Shown: positions 48,877 through 58,492 of the stretch, in pieces
How the letters are laid out: every line of letters begins with the position of its first letter
Position numbering within the stretch: the first letter of the stretch is position 1
Source: a virus
DNA length: 64,000 nucleotides
Virus record (IMG/VR): IMGVR_UViG_3300010157_000061
Coordinates: 1 to 64,000 of that record
Reading direction: 5' to 3' (one strand)
Notes under the pieces: model-generated
Told to the model about the DNA's origin: nothing
The model's database searches: none
What the model saw: only the letters and a program-made list of their open reading frames with translations
Translations under genes and position numbers: made by a program

Positions 48877-50577
48877 ATGGCAAACACAATTCAATCACTG
48901 TTAGAGTCGGCGAACCCGTACCAATCAGTGCAATCAGATGCCGAAAGACTAAGCAGAAAGTGGGCTAAATCAGGCTTACTTGAAGGTCTAGACGGATATC
49001 ATAGAAAGAACATGTCTATGATGCTTGAAAACCAAGCAAAACAATTAGTAGTTGAATCTTCACTTACAGGTGGCGGTACAACTTCAGGTGCTAACTTTAC
49101 TACAGGTACTGGTGAGCAATGGGCTGGAGTAGCTTTACCGTTAGTTCGTAAGATCTTCGGTCAAATCTCTTCAAAAGAGTTCGTTTCAGTTCAACCAATG
49201 AACTTACCTGCTGGTCTAGTATTCTACTTAGATTTCCAATATGGAACTAACGGTGTACAACCTTTCCAAACTGGTTCAGCTTCTGGATCTTTATTCGGTC
49301 AGCAATCAATCCAAGGTGATTCTACATTTGGTAACGCTGCTGCACAAGGTTTATACGGTGCTGGTAGATTCGGATACTCAATCAATCAATTCTCTGCTTC
49401 AACTAACATCTCAGGTAGTGGTACTGCAGGTAACTACGTAGCTTCTGCTTCATTCTCTGAAGTTAACTACAGTGCTGCTTATTCTGCATCATTTGCAGCA
49501 GGTGAGATTAAGAAATTAGTTGTTACTAATGCTAGTACTTTACTTTCAAGCTTTGACGCTAATAACGTACGTGCTTTCGTTGTAACTTCAGGTTCAACTG
49601 TAACTACAGCTACTAACATCCAAGAGTTAACAACTACTAACGGTACAACAATTAACTTCTTTGTTACCGCTTCATCAGCAAATATTGCTACTTCAGGTTC
49701 TTACACAATTTACTTTGAAAAAGCAACTGGATTTGCTACACGTGGTGATTTTGAAGATCAACCAGCTTCAGAAAACTTCTCTGTACCAAATGCTCAATCA
49801 GCAACTACAATCTCTATACCAGAGGTTAACGTTCAAATGAGATCAGAAGCTATTGCAGCTAAGACTCGTAAGTTGAAAGCACAATGGACTCCAGAATTTG
49901 CACAAGACTTGAATGCTTACCATTCATTAGATGCGGAAGCTGAATTAACTTCTATGTTATCAGAGTATATCTCTTTAGAGATTGACTTAGAGATCTTAGA
50001 TATGTTAATTGAGAACGTTCCAACTTCTAATACAACTGCTTGGTCAGCTCAGGTTGGTAACCAATTAAACGCTACAGGTACTGCTTTCACAAGTAATACA
50101 GCAGGTGTTTACTACACACAAATGACTTGGTTCCAAACTTTAGGTATCAAATTACAAAAGATATCTAACTTAATCCACCAAAGAACTTTAAGAGGTGGTG
50201 CTAACTTTATGGTTGTTTCTCCAACTGTAGCTACAATCTTAGAATCTATTCCAGGATTTGCAGCTGATACAGACGGTGCAGCAGATACAATGAAGTATGC
50301 ATTCGGTGTACAAAAAGTAGGTCAATTAAATAGCCGTTACAAAGTATATAAGAACCCTTATATGATTGAGAACACTATCTTAATGGGCTTCAGAGGTAAT
50401 CAATTCTTAGAGTGTGGTGCGGTTTATGCCCCTTACATTCCATTAATCATGACTCCATTAGTGTACGATCCGAACACATTTACCCCAAGAAAAGGGATTA
50501 TGACAAGATATGCTAAGAAAATGATCAGACCAGAATACTACGGTAAGGTTTGGGTAGCAGATCTTCAAGTAGTTTAA
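48877..50577 (+). CDS. 23: Major capsid protein gp23
   Basis: 566 residues (T4 gp23: 521). The gp23 pattern is clear: an N-terminal arm, then FGQISSKEFVSVQPMNLPAG with VFYLDFQYGTNG, and later GANFMVVSPTVATILESIPG and FMGYRG-type ILMGFRGNQFLECG. In T4 the first 65 residues are removed after LTE; here QLVVE60-SSLTGG is the matching place. Residues 140-290 are a Ser/Thr/Gly-rich insert. The leader is pure A-rich (cccaaattaaaaaa), and a terminator follows directly. Confidence 0.95.
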   Translation: MANTIQSLLESANPYQSVQSDAERLSRKWAKSGLLEGLDGYHRKNMSMMLENQAKQLVVESSLTGGGTTSGANFTTGTGEQWAGVALPLVRKIFGQISSKEFVSVQPMNLPAGLVFYLDFQYGTNGVQPFQTGSASGSLFGQQSIQGDSTFGNAAAQGLYGAGRFGYSINQFSASTNISGSGTAGNYVASASFSEVNYSAAYSASFAAGEIKKLVVTNASTLLSSFDANNVRAFVVTSGSTVTTATNIQELTTTNGTTINFFVTASSANIATSGSYTIYFEKATGFATRGDFEDQPASENFSVPNAQSATTISIPEVNVQMRSEAIAAKTRKLKAQWTPEFAQDLNAYHSLDAEAELTSMLSEYISLEIDLEILDMLIENVPTSNTTAWSAQVGNQLNATGTAFTSNTAGVYYTQMTWFQTLGIKLQKISNLIHQRTLRGGANFMVVSPTVATILESIPGFAADTDGAADTMKYAFGVQKVGQLNSRYKVYKNPYMIENTILMGFRGNQFLECGAVYAPYIPLIMTPLVYDPNTFTPRKGIMTRYAKKMIRPEYYGKVWVADLQVV

Positions 50578-50604
50578 TAATTGAGGAAAGTAAATAAAAA
50601 AATA

Positions 50605-50636
50605 GAAAAGCCAGCAATAAAATGCTGGTTTTTTTA
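50605..50636 (+). terminator. Rho-independent terminator after gp23
   Basis: CCAGCA (50611-50616) and TGCTGG (50623-50628) flank a six-base loop, with flanking A and T tracts extending the stem; seven T follow. Confidence 0.9.
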
Positions 50637-50657
50637 TGTTCTTTACTGTCATGATAC

Positions 50658-50666
50658 TATTTATAA
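50658..50666 (+). promoter_or_regulatory. TATTTATAA late-promoter-like motif
   Basis: It lies ten bases before the HNH start, within a 15-base string (actatttataataaa) that recurs before phoH at 51282. Confidence 0.45.
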
Positions 50667-50676
50667 TAAAGGAACT

Positions 50677-51243
50677 ATGATAGGTATAAAAACACACACG
50701 TGTACAAGTTGTGGAAAAGAGTTAATTTATGAGAATAAGGTTAGCTGGATGAATGCTAGGACGAAGCTAAATAAGACAGGAGTATTACGATGCCAACCCT
50801 GTGCAGGTAGAGAAGGCAGAGCAGCAAGTAATAAGCAAGTAACAGGAAGGCCAAAAGGAAGTAAGACTTGTCTAGAAAAGAGAATGAGCCATAGTCGACC
50901 TGGTTCAGGAAGTCGGTTAAATAATTCACTAACTTTCGAACAAAGAATGCAAGGAATTGCTAGAAGAAACGGGTATGAAACTTACGAAGAGTATAGAACT
51001 AGTCTAGATGCATGGGAAGCTTATAAAATAGACGTATGGAGAATAACTAACCAACAACCATTACATCTGTTAGAAAATTACGATAAAAGAGGTATAAACG
51101 GAGAAGATGGTGCGTATACGTTAGACCACATTTATAGTATTCGAAAAGGTTTTAACAATAACGTACCTCCAGACGAAATAGGTACGATATCTAATCTCCA
51201 GATGCTACCTTGGCTAGATAATATAATAAAGGGGTGGAAGTAG
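50677..51243 (+). CDS. HNH homing-type endonuclease
   Basis: 188 residues from ATG 50677 (MIGIKTHTCTSCGKELIYEN). The longer TTG-started frame from 50581 would run through the gp23 terminator and is rejected. A zinc ribbon is formed by CTSCGK and CQPCAG. A basic NUMOD-like linker (GRPKGSKTCLEKRMSHSRPG) follows, then the HNH core YTLDHIYSIRKGF, with NLQMLPWLDN supplying the Asn and final residues. Such free-standing enzymes commonly sit next to conserved phage genes. It separates gp23 from phoH and carries its own promoter-like motif. Confidence 0.8.
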   Translation: MIGIKTHTCTSCGKELIYENKVSWMNARTKLNKTGVLRCQPCAGREGRAASNKQVTGRPKGSKTCLEKRMSHSRPGSGSRLNNSLTFEQRMQGIARRNGYETYEEYRTSLDAWEAYKIDVWRITNQQPLHLLENYDKRGINGEDGAYTLDHIYSIRKGFNNNVPPDEIGTISNLQMLPWLDNIIKGWK

Positions 51244-51283
51244 TGTAACAGGCTTTTTTATGTTATATACTTAAGATCTAAAC

Positions 51284-51292
51284 TATTTATAA
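51284..51292 (+). promoter_or_regulatory. TATTTATAA late-promoter-like motif
   Basis: It lies 18 bases before the PhoH start. The flanking sequence repeats that before the HNH gene. Confidence 0.45.
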
Positions 51293-51310
51293 TAAATCAT
51301 AGAGTGTTGT

Positions 51311-51973
51311 ATGAATACAAAGCGTAAACCTAAGAACCCTATCAAGTTTCAAATTTCTTTAAACGAAGAACAAAAAGAAGCTAAGACATTAATAGTTAAC
51401 AACACAATCACAATCCTAACCGGACAGGCAGGATCGGGTAAAACCTTAGTAGCTTGTCAAGCAGCCCTGGATGCTTTATTTACAGGCGAGGTTGAGAAGA
51501 TTGTAGTAGCTAGACCAGTTGTAACGGCTAAAGAAGAAATAGGCTTTCTACCTGGAAGTATGAAAGATAAACTAGATCCTTTTATTGCTCCAGTATTTGA
51601 TAACCTACACCGTCTATACAATAAAGAAAAGATAGATGCTTTGATACAGGAGAATATAATTGAGATCATACCAATAGCGTTTATGAGAGGTAGAAACTTT
51701 TCAGATAGTTTTGTTATCTTAGATGAGGCACAGAACATAACCGACAGTCAATTAGAATTAATCATAGGAAGACTTTGTGTAGGCTCTAAAATGGTAATCT
51801 CCGGAGATGTATCTCAAATAGATCTAAAAAACAAAAAGGAATCAGGTTTATTCTTTTTCAATAAAGCGATTGCAGGACAGGTAGAAGGAGTAGCTTCGAT
51901 GCACTTAAAGACCAATCACCGTCATCCAATCATCGAACCGATTCTAAACATATACAAACAATTAAGAGACTAA
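51311..51973 (+). CDS. phoH: PhoH-like ATPase
   Basis: 220 residues consisting of one PhoH-type P-loop domain: TGQAGSGKT (Walker A, 37-45), VARPVVTAKEEIGFLPGS, FVILDEAQNITDSQ (Walker B) and VISGDVSQIDL (sensor), ending at KTNHRHPIIEPI. PhoH proteins are RNA-linked ATPases, often carried by marine phages. The phage role is unsettled. It is placed among head genes, four bases before gp13, so it is expressed late. No RNA-binding KH domain is fused. Confidence 0.9.
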   Translation: MNTKRKPKNPIKFQISLNEEQKEAKTLIVNNTITILTGQAGSGKTLVACQAALDALFTGEVEKIVVARPVVTAKEEIGFLPGSMKDKLDPFIAPVFDNLHRLYNKEKIDALIQENIIEIIPIAFMRGRNFSDSFVILDEAQNITDSQLELIIGRLCVGSKMVISGDVSQIDLKNKKESGLFFFNKAIAGQVEGVASMHLKTNHRHPIIEPILNIYKQLRD

Positions 51974-51976
51974 AAA

Positions 51977-53143
51977 ATGGCTAATAAAGCAATCTATAAC
52001 GGATCACCAGGTATCATTTCAGGTTCAACTCCCTTTGGGTTCTACGACCTAGATGCACAGTATCAGGTAGATGGACCAAAGGTAGCAAATTTTGTTGCCC
52101 GTAAACTAGGCTACCCTATTATGGATGTCGAACTACAGGATCAGAATATCTATACCTGTTTTGAAGACGCAGTAACGACTTACGGTAATGAGCTATACCT
52201 CTTTAAGATAAGGGACAATTACTTATCTCTTGAGGGTAGTAAGACTGGTTCAAGTTTGAATAATACTGTGATAACCCCAAGCTTAAACGCAATCGTCACT
52301 ATAGCTGATAGTTTATATGGAGTCGAAATAGGGGCTGGAGGATTTGAGACCTGGTATACAGGTTCGGTTAAGTTAGAACCTAGACAATCTATAGTCGATC
52401 TAACGGCCTGGGCATCGTCTTCAGGTATAGTAGAACCTGGAGATTCAATCGTTGTAAGGAGAGTATTCTATCAACAGAGTCCAGCTATAGTAAGATACTT
52501 TGACCCTTATCTAGGTTCAGGGTTTAACTATCAAGGTCTACTTGAAACGTTTGGATGGGGCTCTTATTCACCGGCAGTTTCTTATATGATGTTCCCTCTA
52601 TATTGGGATCTAGAAAGAATACAAGCTATTGAAATGTCTGACTACGTTAGAAGATCTCAATACTCATTTGAATTAGTTAATAATAAACTAACCATATTTC
52701 CAACCCCAGGTTCAGATGGAGGATATATTGCAATACAGTACACTAAGAGATCAGAGGGAGCTAGTCCAAGTAATGGACCATACTCTGGGTCTACTAACCT
52801 AGTTTCAAATATGGGTAATGTACCTTACGGTAATCCAGTCTATACACAGATTAATGCACCAGGTAGATATTGGATCTTTGAATACACAGCAGCTCTAGCT
52901 AAAGAGATGCTAGGCTACATTAGAGGAAAATATACAACAGTACAGATACCAGGAGCTGAAACAACATTAAACCAGTCGGATTTATTAGCAGATGCTAGAG
53001 CAGAAAAAGCAGCTTTACTTGAAAAACTTAGAGGAGATTTAGATGAGACTACTCGTCAAAAGCAACTTGAAAGGAAACAAGCAGAGAATTTAGCTATGAA
53101 ATCTACATTTGATAATATGCCACTACAAATATTTATAGGATAA
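51977..53143 (+). CDS. 13: Neck protein gp13
   Basis: 388 residues (T4 gp13: 309). The N-terminal part (FGFYDLDAQYQVDGPKVANF, RKLGYPIMDVELQDQNIYTC) and the central YMMFPLYWDLERIQAIEMSD follow the gp13 family as I know it from T4-like phages. With gp14 it closes the packed head and prepares it for tail joining. The C-terminal end is a charged helix (ARAEKAALLEKLRGDLDETT). It is followed after two bases by the gp14-position gene. Confidence 0.8.
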   Translation: MANKAIYNGSPGIISGSTPFGFYDLDAQYQVDGPKVANFVARKLGYPIMDVELQDQNIYTCFEDAVTTYGNELYLFKIRDNYLSLEGSKTGSSLNNTVITPSLNAIVTIADSLYGVEIGAGGFETWYTGSVKLEPRQSIVDLTAWASSSGIVEPGDSIVVRRVFYQQSPAIVRYFDPYLGSGFNYQGLLETFGWGSYSPAVSYMMFPLYWDLERIQAIEMSDYVRRSQYSFELVNNKLTIFPTPGSDGGYIAIQYTKRSEGASPSNGPYSGSTNLVSNMGNVPYGNPVYTQINAPGRYWIFEYTAALAKEMLGYIRGKYTTVQIPGAETTLNQSDLLADARAEKAALLEKLRGDLDETTRQKQLERKQAENLAMKSTFDNMPLQIFIG

Positions 53144-53145
53144 TT

Positions 53146-53643
53146 ATGGCAATCTTTGGTAGCATAAACGATATCGATACATTCAAAATAATCTCAAGAG
53201 AGTTAGTAAATAATGTAGTAACTCAACAAATAGGTTACTATAAACTAAGTCTTCAAGACACAGTTCCAAATATTTATGGAGAGGCTCTATCAAAGAGTTA
53301 CGTAGGCCCTACATTATTCAACTGTCTAATCGAAAGAGGAGACTTTAATGCTCCAGCAGATGACTTTGGGGTAAGTACAACACGTGATGCTACATTTAGA
53401 TTCTTAAGAGATGATATGATAGATGCTAATACTGTACCGGATGTTGGAGATATTATAATGTATAACGAATTATATTACGAAGTAGATAACGTTAACAACA
53501 ATCAATTAGTACTAGGTAAAGATAATCAATACGCATACTCAAGTGGATTAGAAAACTTTGGTAATAACTTCTCCATCGTACTAAATACACATCTATCACG
53601 TGGAAACAGATTAAATATCCTACCAGTTATACCTGTAAGCTAA
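53146..53643 (+). CDS. 14: Neck protein in gp14 position
   Basis: 165 residues, shorter than T4 gp14 (256). Beta-rich: PTLFNCLIERGDFNAPADDF, RFLRDDMIDANTVPDVGDII and MYNELYYEVDNVNNNQLVLG read as a small barrel. It lies between gp13 and a gp15-like gene, the T4 order, and contains the GD-I-I-x-YNxxYYEVD pattern that I associate with head-completion proteins. The assignment is mainly positional. Confidence 0.65.
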   Translation: MAIFGSINDIDTFKIISRELVNNVVTQQIGYYKLSLQDTVPNIYGEALSKSYVGPTLFNCLIERGDFNAPADDFGVSTTRDATFRFLRDDMIDANTVPDVGDIIMYNELYYEVDNVNNNQLVLGKDNQYAYSSGLENFGNNFSIVLNTHLSRGNRLNILPVIPVS

Positions 53644-53656
53644 ACTATAAACCAAT

Positions 53657-54931
53657 ATGGCAAACCAATCTAAACCACGCCCGGAGAATAGACGAGAGAT
53701 GATGGACAATCTCGTTGAACCCTATGATCAAACCATAGGGAATCCTAATGATATGTACTCAAAAACAGTTAGACCTGGTCAACCAGAATTCAATAGAGCA
53801 TACGAAATTTCAGAAAAGAAGGACAAAGATATCAACGTATCTGTTGGTATTAAAGATATTGATGAGGCGGTGATGTACTACTTTAAAAATGTTATCAAAC
53901 CAACAGTTATACAGAATAATGTACGGTATGTAGTACCTATAATCTACGGTGCACCAGAGAGATGGAAATCAGTACAGGCCGATGGCTACTATAAAGATTC
54001 AGCAGGTAAGATTCAGGTTCCACTCATTATGTTCAAAAGAGATAGTATAGATAGGAATAGGGATTTAGGTAATAAACTAGATGGTAATAAGGTTAATAAC
54101 TTGATACTGGTACAGAGAAGATTCAATAGGAGAAACATCTATGATAACTTTTCTCTACTCACCAATAGAGTACCTCAGAAAGAATACATCGTAGCATTTC
54201 CACCTGATTATATAACATTGACCTATAGCTGTATCATCTTTACAGACTTCGTAGAACAGATGGACAAACTAGTTGAAATGATTAACTTTGCCTCTGATTC
54301 TTATTGGGGAGATCCAAGTAAGTTTCAGTTTAGAGCAAGAATAGATTCTTATTCTACTCAGGTTTCTTTAGAAGCCGGTCAAGATAGAGCAGTCAAGAGT
54401 ACATTTAATATCGTGATGAGTGGATATATTATTCCGGATAGTCTGAATAGAGAGATAGCGAGTTCAAATAGAATCTTCTCAACCTCACAAGTCATATTTG
54501 GCTTAGAGACTGCTGAATCTAGTGAACAATTTACCGCCAATCTTAAAAAACCTGTACGAAGAACTCAAGCAGGTATTGTTTCAAGTGATTCAACCAACGT
54601 AACTATTAATAACATAACGGTGAATAACGGAGGAAGTACAGGTGATCTAACATATTTGAATACAAATAATACTGCAGTATCAAATAGTGCAACTACATCG
54701 GTTATAACATTTACCGGTTATACCATAACTCAACCACCTGCAGGATCATCTCTACCATCGACTACTAAAATTAATTTTGCTTTGTATAGAAATGGTCAAT
54801 ATGTAGGACAGGAATACATTATATCAATCATTCAAGTAGGATCTAATATAGAGGTAACTGTTAATACATCGACATTAGGTTATAATCTAGAAGTAACAGA
54901 TACATTTGAATTAATAGGAAAACTACAATAA
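53657..54931 (+). CDS. 15: Tail completion/sheath-stabilising protein, gp15-like
   Basis: 424 residues (T4 gp15: 272). The middle, RYVVPIIYGAPERWKSVQAD to QVPLIMFKRDSIDR, followed by EYIVAFPPDYITLTYSCIIF, fits the tail-terminator type seen in gp15-like proteins. Residues about 290-424 are an added Ser/Thr-rich beta domain (VTINNITVNNGGSTGDLTYL). gp15 caps the tail and binds the neck. The order gp13, gp14, gp15 is kept as in T4, which supports the call. Confidence 0.65.
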   Translation: MANQSKPRPENRREMMDNLVEPYDQTIGNPNDMYSKTVRPGQPEFNRAYEISEKKDKDINVSVGIKDIDEAVMYYFKNVIKPTVIQNNVRYVVPIIYGAPERWKSVQADGYYKDSAGKIQVPLIMFKRDSIDRNRDLGNKLDGNKVNNLILVQRRFNRRNIYDNFSLLTNRVPQKEYIVAFPPDYITLTYSCIIFTDFVEQMDKLVEMINFASDSYWGDPSKFQFRARIDSYSTQVSLEAGQDRAVKSTFNIVMSGYIIPDSLNREIASSNRIFSTSQVIFGLETAESSEQFTANLKKPVRRTQAGIVSSDSTNVTINNITVNNGGSTGDLTYLNTNNTAVSNSATTSVITFTGYTITQPPAGSSLPSTTKINFALYRNGQYVGQEYIISIIQVGSNIEVTVNTSTLGYNLEVTDTFELIGKLQ

Positions 54932-54935
54932 CAAC

Positions 54936-57900
54936 ATGCCAAATTTAATACATAGCAATCAATTATTATACCCTTTATCGGGCTCATTTAGTGGATCTTT
55001 ACAGGGAACATCATCATATGCTACTACTGCTAGTTATGTAATAAGTAGTTCATATGCAATTTCTGCAAGTTATTCAACAACTTCATCTTATGCTGTATCA
55101 AGTTCTTATGCCCTAAGTTCATCACAAGCTACTAGTGCATCTTACGCTTTTAGTGCATCGTATGCTGCAAGTGCATCTTACGCTACTAGTGCTTCATATG
55201 TTGTAAGTTCTAGCTATGCTTTAAGTGCCTCATTTGCTACCTCTGCTTCATTTGCAATCTCTGCATCATGGGCACCGCCTTCATCTGTATCAGCAGGTGG
55301 TACAGATAAATCTATACAATTTAACAATAACGGACCATTAAGTGGATCTAATAACTTTACATTTGATAAAGCAACTAGTCAAGTATCTCTAACCGGTTCT
55401 ATGGATCTTGCTGGTTATGTAAAATTTGATCCTGTAACAACTAATATAAACCAAAGTATATCAGCATCCTATATTTATGTATCAGGATCAACACAAGATT
55501 TATACTTTACACAAAATGGTAGTGGATACGGTAATACAACACGCCTAAGATGGCTTGAATCTGTATTATACACAGGTATACTAAATGGCGGTGTACTAAC
55601 ATCAACACCTGATACTACTACATTTTCAATAACATCTGGTAGCGGTTTAATCGTTACTCAAAATGCTTCTACGAATAATAATCCATATCCGGTAGTTAAA
55701 CAAATATCCTGGCCAACACAAACTTTACCTATTACATACTCAGGATCAGCTAAGATTACTTATGTAGGTATTGACAATACAGGTACTATTATACAACAAA
55801 CAGTACCTTGGGGTACTCTAGATATAAACCAATGGGATAATTCAATAGCAATAGGTGTTGTACTAACACTAAGCGGCAGCGTATCAACAGGTGTATTTAA
55901 TTCACCTCAAATATCATACGGACCAGCACAAAAGACCGATGACTTTTTTAGAGCATTTGGACCATTAAAAATGTCGGGGCACACTCTTAGAGCAAGTGGT
56001 AGTTCACCAACATTAAGTATTATTAAAGATGCGGGAACATCATATCGTGAAGGTGCTAACTATGTTATTAATCCAAATCACCCATCTACTGTAGTAGAAA
56101 ATAGTATTAATACATCTAAAATATACAGGTATTATATATCAGGCTCTACACCTGTAATTGATACTGGTGTAAATAATGCTGGTTATACAGCTATTGATAG
56201 TAAAAACTACGTTGATACTACTACAGGTCAATTAGCATTAGTAGGTGGAGCTTATTGGTCAATACAAAGAGTATTTTGGGTTCCAAACTCTCCAACAAAT
56301 GCCTTTATTGTATACTATGGTAATGATAGGTATCGTAGTTTAGTAGATGCTACAAATGCACGAGATAGTGAACCATTTGTTGAAGCACCTAACACAGCTC
56401 AAAATGCTATATTCATAGGATATATTATTATACAAGGAGGTGGTAGCGGTACTCCTGCTCGTGATCTATTAAACGCCAGTGAAGCAACTATCCTTCAAGC
56501 AGGATTATTTAGAAGTATTGGAGGGGTAGGTTCATCAGGAACAAATTTTGTATCAACAACATTAGCCGGATTAGCCGATGTATCTTTATCAGGTAATACA
56601 CCAGGTGATTTATTGGTATACGGAACTAATTCTACCTGGAATAATAAAAAACAACTAACTGGGTCTTACGAATTAACAGGATCGTTAGTTGTAACACAAA
56701 ATATATCAGCTAGTTCATTTACCGGATCTTTATTCGGCACAGCTACTACAGCATCCTATGTCCTACAGGCAGTAAGTAGTTCATTTGCTTCAACAGCTAG
56801 TTACGTACAAACAGCACAAACAGCTAGTTACGTATTACAAGCAGTATCAGCATCATTTGCTTCAACAGTACCTTCAACCGGTATAATAGGTAATATAACA
56901 AGAATAGCAACAGGTTCAGTTACAGCTTCAGTTACACCAACTGGGTTTACGGTAGTGAGTGGAAGTTCAACTGAATTATCCGTAACAGGTACAGGTGTTA
57001 CTATAGGTAATGCTATAACAGATACACATAGAATAACAGGTTCTCTAGCTATAACTGGTTCGGCTGCTATAGTAGGTTCTTTTAACGTAGGTACAGCATT
57101 GAATGTAACTGCTTCAACTAATAACGTTCAGATTGGTACAACAGTAGATGCTGGTTTTAAACTAGATGTTAATGGTACAACAAGACTAGCAGGTGCAACT
57201 ACAGTAACAGGTAATACTTATTTAGGTACTACTTCTCTAAGTAGAGTAGGTATTTTTACTACCACACCAACTGCTTCTTTACACATTTTAGGAACTATAT
57301 CAGGTTCTGGACCTGTAACTGGTAATGAGGTTTTAAGAGGAACTTGGTTACAATCAGTTTTACACCCATCAAGTTCAGGAGGTACTCTATATGGACTAGA
57401 AGTAAACCCAACATTTGATAGAGTATTCCCAGGAGATGGATCGAGTCCATATACCCAATATAATACTAGAATGTTTATGTCTGCTAGTGCTACAGTTTCT
57501 TCAGATGGACTGGGTATATTAACACTAGAAGGTACTCTTACAGATAATAATAGTGTTAACAATACTACTGTTAGACTTATAAACATAACACCTACAGTAA
57601 ATAGAATATTAGGGAATCCATCTAATACTCTACTATTTAACAATAGTATATACTCAGCACCAACAATCCAGACGGGGTCAGGAGCTTCAACAACGTTAAA
57701 CGGATATTGGAGAGATATAGTTAGTGTGCCCACCGTTAGGGGATTTCAAAATATAGAACAGGTAATGTGTTTTTATGCCTCGCCGACTGTTATACCAACA
57801 GCAAACCAAAATGGATTATGGGGATATTACTATAGCGGTAGCGGTGGCACAGCTATTAACCATACTGCTTATGAAAATGTTAACGGTAATAATGCTTTAA

Positions 57901-58271
57901 ATACACTATCAGGAAGTACTTTCATAGGCTACCCTACTAAAAACAATACTACAACATTTAAACTAGATGTATTAGGAAATACTAGACTATCGGGTAGTTT
58001 AAATATATCTGGTTCTATAACAGTAACAGGTTCTCTACTAATGCCATCGGGTTCAAATACAAGAGTAGGTACAGCAACCTTAGTAGGAGGTAATACTTTA
58101 GTAGCTAATACAACAGTTACAGCTAACTCACTAATCTATCTAACTACTCAAACAGTAGGAGGAATACTAGGAGCATTGTATATAGGTGCTAAATCAGCCG
58201 GTACTTCATTTGCAGTATCATCATCAAACGTAGCCGATACCTCAACCTTTGCATATTTTATAATCAACTAA
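54936..58271 (+). CDS. Tail fibre with hexapeptide repeats
   Basis: 1111 residues. Residues 27-110 are 14 consecutive six-residue units of the form S-Y-A-x-S-A (for example SYAISA, SYATSA, SFATSA). A weaker set (TASYVLQAVSSSFASTASYV) recurs near 605-645. Between and after these lie Ser/Gly/Thr-rich beta segments, with stretches such as GFKLDVNGTTRLAGATTVTG and TTFKLDVLGNTRLSGSLNIS, typical of fibre shaft repeats. The C-terminus (SAGTSFAVSSSNVADTSTFA) may be the trimer or tip domain. No chaperone domain is recognised. It is the best receptor-binding candidate in the window. Confidence 0.7.
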   Translation: MPNLIHSNQLLYPLSGSFSGSLQGTSSYATTASYVISSSYAISASYSTTSSYAVSSSYALSSSQATSASYAFSASYAASASYATSASYVVSSSYALSASFATSASFAISASWAPPSSVSAGGTDKSIQFNNNGPLSGSNNFTFDKATSQVSLTGSMDLAGYVKFDPVTTNINQSISASYIYVSGSTQDLYFTQNGSGYGNTTRLRWLESVLYTGILNGGVLTSTPDTTTFSITSGSGLIVTQNASTNNNPYPVVKQISWPTQTLPITYSGSAKITYVGIDNTGTIIQQTVPWGTLDINQWDNSIAIGVVLTLSGSVSTGVFNSPQISYGPAQKTDDFFRAFGPLKMSGHTLRASGSSPTLSIIKDAGTSYREGANYVINPNHPSTVVENSINTSKIYRYYISGSTPVIDTGVNNAGYTAIDSKNYVDTTTGQLALVGGAYWSIQRVFWVPNSPTNAFIVYYGNDRYRSLVDATNARDSEPFVEAPNTAQNAIFIGYIIIQGGGSGTPARDLLNASEATILQAGLFRSIGGVGSSGTNFVSTTLAGLADVSLSGNTPGDLLVYGTNSTWNNKKQLTGSYELTGSLVVTQNISASSFTGSLFGTATTASYVLQAVSSSFASTASYVQTAQTASYVLQAVSASFASTVPSTGIIGNITRIATGSVTASVTPTGFTVVSGSSTELSVTGTGVTIGNAITDTHRITGSLAITGSAAIVGSFNVGTALNVTASTNNVQIGTTVDAGFKLDVNGTTRLAGATTVTGNTYLGTTSLSRVGIFTTTPTASLHILGTISGSGPVTGNEVLRGTWLQSVLHPSSSGGTLYGLEVNPTFDRVFPGDGSSPYTQYNTRMFMSASATVSSDGLGILTLEGTLTDNNSVNNTTVRLINITPTVNRILGNPSNTLLFNNSIYSAPTIQTGSGASTTLNGYWRDIVSVPTVRGFQNIEQVMCFYASPTVIPTANQNGLWGYYYSGSGGTAINHTAYENVNGNNALNTLSGSTFIGYPTKNNTTTFKLDVLGNTRLSGSLNISGSITVTGSLLMPSGSNTRVGTATLVGGNTLVANTTVTANSLIYLTTQTVGGILGALYIGAKSAGTSFAVSSSNVADTSTFAYFIIN
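55014..55265 (+). repeat. 14 tandem 18-base units encoding SYAxSA
   Basis: The period is six residues without a break from residue 27 to 110. Synonymous codons differ between units (tct/agt/tca for Ser), so the repeat is kept at protein rather than DNA level. Confidence 0.85.
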
Positions 58272-58284
58272 AACTAATAATATA

Positions 58285-58491
58285 ATGGAAATAACAATTA
58301 CAAAAACAGCAACCAAGATAAGATGGTATATGTTGAGTTACCCAGAAAGTACAGTAAGTTATTACGAACTACAGACCGAAAGTGGAGAAACAGTTAGTAG
58401 AGGTAATGTAACTATACCCCAAGAAGTAATAGATGTATGGGGGACAGATGATAGTGTGATAGAGAACTATATAATAAGTCAAATTAGTTAA
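58285..58491 (+). CDS. Small hypothetical protein
   Basis: 68 residues. The first half forms strands (ITITKTATKIRWYMLSYPES, YYELQTESGETVSRGNV), and the end is a short acidic helix. No family recognised. It follows the fibre gene by 13 bases and stands one base before the next gene, so it may be a fibre-linked accessory protein. Confidence 0.5.
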   Translation: MEITITKTATKIRWYMLSYPESTVSYYELQTESGETVSRGNVTIPQEVIDVWGTDDSVIENYIISQIS

Positions 58492-58492
58492 G

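Noticed and set aside
50581-50676. TTG-started extension of the HNH gene
   Set aside because: The segment contains the gp23 terminator and a promoter-like motif, and the ATG at 50677 begins just before the zinc ribbon.
55014-55265. Short regular repeats as a possible CRISPR array
   Set aside because: Units are 18 bases, in frame, without spacers, and encode a clear protein repeat.
57218-57733. 171-codon open frame on the minus strand
   Set aside because: It mirrors low-complexity tail fibre codons and has no leader or family pattern.
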